From Clavelina lepadiformis (taxonomy: Eukaryota > Chordata > Ascidiacea > Aplousobranchia > Clavelinidae), in the NCBI RefSeq assembly GCF_947623445.1, contig NC_135245.1, forward strand, positions 7,013,501 to 7,077,500: DNA of 64,000 bases. The letters run 5' to 3'. The notes beneath the pieces were generated by a model. The model worked only from the letters and a program-made list of their open reading frames with translations. It ran no database searches and had not been told where the DNA came from. Made by a program: the position numbers and the translations under genes. How positions within the stretch are numbered: the stretch's first letter is position 1; every line of letters starts with the position of its first letter. Below, piece by piece: positions 61,254 to 64,000 of this stretch.

Positions 61254-62094
61254 TTGCCACAGTCACAGTATACGATCTGCCTTCATCTCTTCAAGAAGTT
61301 GGAACTAATATCAGTCCATTCAGTCTCAAAGACAGAAGACTTCTTGAAAGATTTTTTGGAACAGCGATGCAGCAGTTTTTGGTGGAGGTGAACAGTGGTT
61401 GGTTGTGAGTTAGGATCTAACAAACAAGATTTTGTATTTTCATTGTGGCAGTGAAGCCCTGTTCATTTGCCCATATCCGAAAGCGATTCAACAACCAAAT
61501 GGCAGCCTTAAATAAATTCACAATGACGCCACTTCTGAAAAAGAAAAATCACGCAAACGAGGTGGAAGAAATGTCATTAATAGCGATCAAGAGGAGGATG
61601 GAAGTTATCAAAAAATTTCCTGGTGACGAACGCACTGCGAAGACTTTAGAAAAGTACCCATCATACAAGTTGAAAGAAAAGGTAAGTGTGATTTTAACTG
61701 ATATTTCATTAACTTAAGCATAAAATTTAAACAACAGGCTCTGCTTTTTGTCGTTAGTAAACATAAGATACAAAATCGTGTCAACGTTATTGTTGTAACG
61801 TTTTCTCTATTTTTGCAGTGCATAACCGACATTGCTATATTCTTTGGATATTCCTCTAAAGAAAACATGGTGAACAAGTGCCGGTTACGATTTTGTAATT
61901 TCATCGAGGGAAGGTCATTGTGCCGTGAAACAGGGTGTGTATGCCTAATGGAATTTTCCAAAGTTATGAACCAACTAGAAGCGGTTTCTTCTCTTAAAGA
62001 GCTATCTACTGTCATCAAGCTTATGAATGATGGAAGCGTAAAGCTCGTTAAAGATCGAAAACAGCCACATAATTTGTGTGCAGGTACTAAATGA
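61254..62094 (+). CDS. Unrecognised spliced gene, 3' part
   Basis: Three exon-like blocks: about 61254-61400 (after TTTGCAG; VYDLPSSLQEVGTNISPF), 61452-61681 (after GGCAG; EVEEMSLIAIKRRMEVIKKF; donor AAAAG/GTAAGT) and 61820-62094 (after TTTTTGCAG; FCNFIEGRSLCRETGCVCLM), ending at a stop. Splice consensus is good at the second and third junctions. The join of blocks one and two is unclear because two donors are possible and lead into different frames. No family recognised; the 5' end was not found. Confidence 0.45.
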
Positions 62095-62853
62095 GATCCG
62101 GGACCCGGATCAGTTGTTGTTGACCAATTGCAATTTGTTGATTTAGGAAAATCTGAAATTTTTTGTGTCTATTATCTCTGCTTTGTGTACATTTTATCCT
62201 GGATTCTTGTCCGAATGTCTTTACTTGTTGCATCATATGCAATATACGGTTTTATTACATTAACCAAAATAATAATTTTAAATAATAATAATTTCGCTTG
62301 AATGTTTACATTACAGTATTTCGAAACGAGGAATGTTTGTTTGCCTTCTTTAAGTTTATTGTAAAAACTTTATTATTATTGCATTTGTAGCCTATATAGT
62401 TTTTAGTTGACTATATGCCATTTTCCTTAGTTTTGTTCTCGTAGCTTGTGGTAGACGGCATCAAGCCGATTGTGAATTTTGAAAGTAATCGCTTTTTCTT
62501 TTCTTTGACTTTTTTGGAAGGATACATAATTAAAATTTTGTCAGACTGGTAATTATGCATTTTGGTCACGTGATGTTCAAGTGCGACATTTCAATTGGCA
62601 TGGATTAAGCCAGGGAATCCCAGGCTGGTCTAGGTTCTATATGGGCGAGTATTTAGCCAGGTTTACATTAACTAGGACGCTCGCGGCTGAATATGGGGAT
62701 ATTCATAACCAAACACGATTGGAAAGGATTTAGTCGTTTCAGACTAGTATTTAGCCGCAAGAAGGACTGTATTTATCCAGCTGGTAGTGGCTAAATACCG
62801 GGATATTCATAACCATTTTTTTGGAACGCATTCAGTCACTTTTTTTTCCTGTG

Positions 62854-62952
62854 TAGCCAAGAATAGGGTACTATGGTGTTGCCAAAACTCAGTATGGAAT
62901 GTAGCCTAAAATTTTTTTATGCACCAGACAGCGTAATTTTCAAAGATTGGTG
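62854..62952. repeat. Second copy of the 58.6-kb insert
   Basis: Matches 58611-58709 over 99 bp with two mismatches seen (CA versus TG within GGGTACTA..GTGTTGCC). It is preceded by TTTTTTCCTGTGTAG, whose complement follows the second 105-bp repeat at 58.81 kb. Confidence 0.8.
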
Positions 62953-63020
62953 TGCACTGTGCACCAGTAGGCGACAAAAGTGTAGCCTATATCAATAGGT
63001 TTTGCGCGTGCATCCCCTGG

Positions 63021-63126
63021 TTGTGCACTTTTGCTCTACTACTACACTAGCCTAGGCTAGACCCACAATTTGGGTAGCAGGGGTCTAGTAAGTAGGCTAT
63101 ATAATGCATCACTGAGTGTGCGCTTC
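63021..63126. repeat. Third, diverged copy of the GGTCTAGTA repeat
   Basis: Contains GTTGTGCACTT, CTAGGCTAGACCC, GTAGCAGGGGTCTAGTA, ATGCATC and GTGTGCGCTTCC. These are the same blocks as 39.06 and 47.87 kb but rearranged. Confidence 0.55.
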
Positions 63127-63973
63127 CAGACATTAAGCCTACACATGGTTATTGGTTATCGTATGGTGGTGCTAGTGGAAAGTGTGAAACCTCAGGTTGG
63201 AATGCATGGCATTTTTCGACAAGATTTCAGGGGTCCAGGATGGCCAAAATCGGGGTGTGCAAAATGGTGGATCTTGTAGTTTTCAAGAAACATTAGCCTA
63301 AACACAAAGCCTGTGGGCCCTCGTTTTCGGCGACTTTGGGATACACCAAGAACAGTCTTGAAAAATCTCGAGGTTATATGCAGTTGCCATGCATTCCACT
63401 GTAGGTGACACCTGTACGCACGAGACAATATGCACGCCGAATATCTGACTCATCAGTTATCACGCCGATTTCTGTAGTTATAATAAATAAACAAACAAAA
63501 AGTAGTTGTTTGAACGCCACTTTGTAGTAATTAAACAAATGTGGCAGGCCTATAGAGCACAATAATTTTAAACATTAAAATGCGCACCGACTGAAACATA
63601 TGTAGCCTACCGATACTTAAAAAATTTACATTTTAAGACAAAATCTGTTGGCATATAAACTATGTTTTGTTTTCCGTCGTGGATCTTTCGCGGAAAACAG
63701 TAGATTTCAGTCTGCTTACAGGTATTAGCCTATAGGCTAGGTTTAAAAACTAACTCAACTATATAATTGCAGCACTGCCTGTTATCTGACTTTAAGACAT
63801 TGTGAAATGGAAAACAACTCAAGGAAAAGAAGACGTTCTTCAGTAAGAAAATTATTGACAATTAGTATTAAAATGTTGTAAATTTGGTATTATACTACTG
63901 GTATTAGGCCCAATTGACCTAATTTGACATTAATTTGGTTAGGTAGGTGCTTTCTCGAATGGACAGTATAGCA

Positions 63974-64000
63974 CAGGGGTGTCCAACCTTTTTGGCCAAA
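63974..64000 (+). mobile_element. hAT-like left end cut by window edge
   Basis: CAGGGGTGTCCAACCTTTTT followed by GGCC is a characteristic hAT-type terminus. The rest lies outside the window. Confidence 0.6.

Larger units (their letters stand above)
62095..64000. other. Repeat-rich intergenic end of window
   Basis: No gene supported. It holds the repeat copies at 62854-62952 and 63021-63126 and the element end at 63974. Confidence 0.4.

Noticed and set aside
1-64000. Search for a known ascidian spliced-leader RNA gene, tRNAs or rRNA
   Set aside because: No convincing match was seen by eye on either strand; a covariance-model scan would be needed to exclude tRNAs.

Overview
The window looks like nuclear DNA of a metazoan, most likely an ascidian tunicate such as Ciona or Phallusia. 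It is AT-rich, has many short GT-AG introns, and carries genes that are clear orthologs of vertebrate ciliary, katanin, GPI-anchor, mitoribosome and FSP1 proteins at reduced length. The tunicate assignment is inference from compactness, style and possible leaderless (trans-spliced) gene starts. No ribosomal RNA, tRNA, CRISPR or prokaryotic signal was seen.

Layout. NEK8 (minus, 745-6619, 18 exons read) is preceded on the same strand by an intronless orphan gene (6912-8009). PIGQ (plus, 9688-11807) follows. A GT10 fucosyltransferase (minus, 13708-18883) and DRC7 (minus, 23562-28714, 17 exons) flank a stretch of decayed mobile DNA (20.8-22.7 kb). MRPL43 (plus, 32608-33240) and a ZDHHC24-like palmitoyltransferase (plus, 33514-34728) lie in tandem. 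A small katanin con80-domain gene (minus, about 36264-38467), an ANGEL deadenylase-like gene (minus, 41862-46807), an intronless PPP6C (plus, 51220-52137) and AIFM2/FSP1 (minus, 53547-55947) follow. The last 8 kb holds an orphan ORF (56.8 kb), a zinc-finger remnant (59.6 kb) and an unrecognised spliced gene (61.25-62.09 kb).

The genes do not form one pathway. NEK8 and DRC7 are both ciliary, PIGQ and the fucosyltransferase act in the ER/Golgi, and the rest are housekeeping. Intergenic and intronic space is rich in small DNA transposons with 8-bp target duplications (hAT-like), twice nested one inside another with both duplications readable, and in fold-back elements.

The best leads are a C-terminal NEK8 extension with a dynein-light-chain-type motif, a duplicated SUMO-interaction-like motif in the ANGEL N-terminus, an FSP1 whose second dinucleotide-binding motif is degenerate, a minimal con80-only katanin protein, and a 105-bp direct duplication flanking a near-copy of a segment 4.2 kb away. 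No wholly new multi-gene system is evident.
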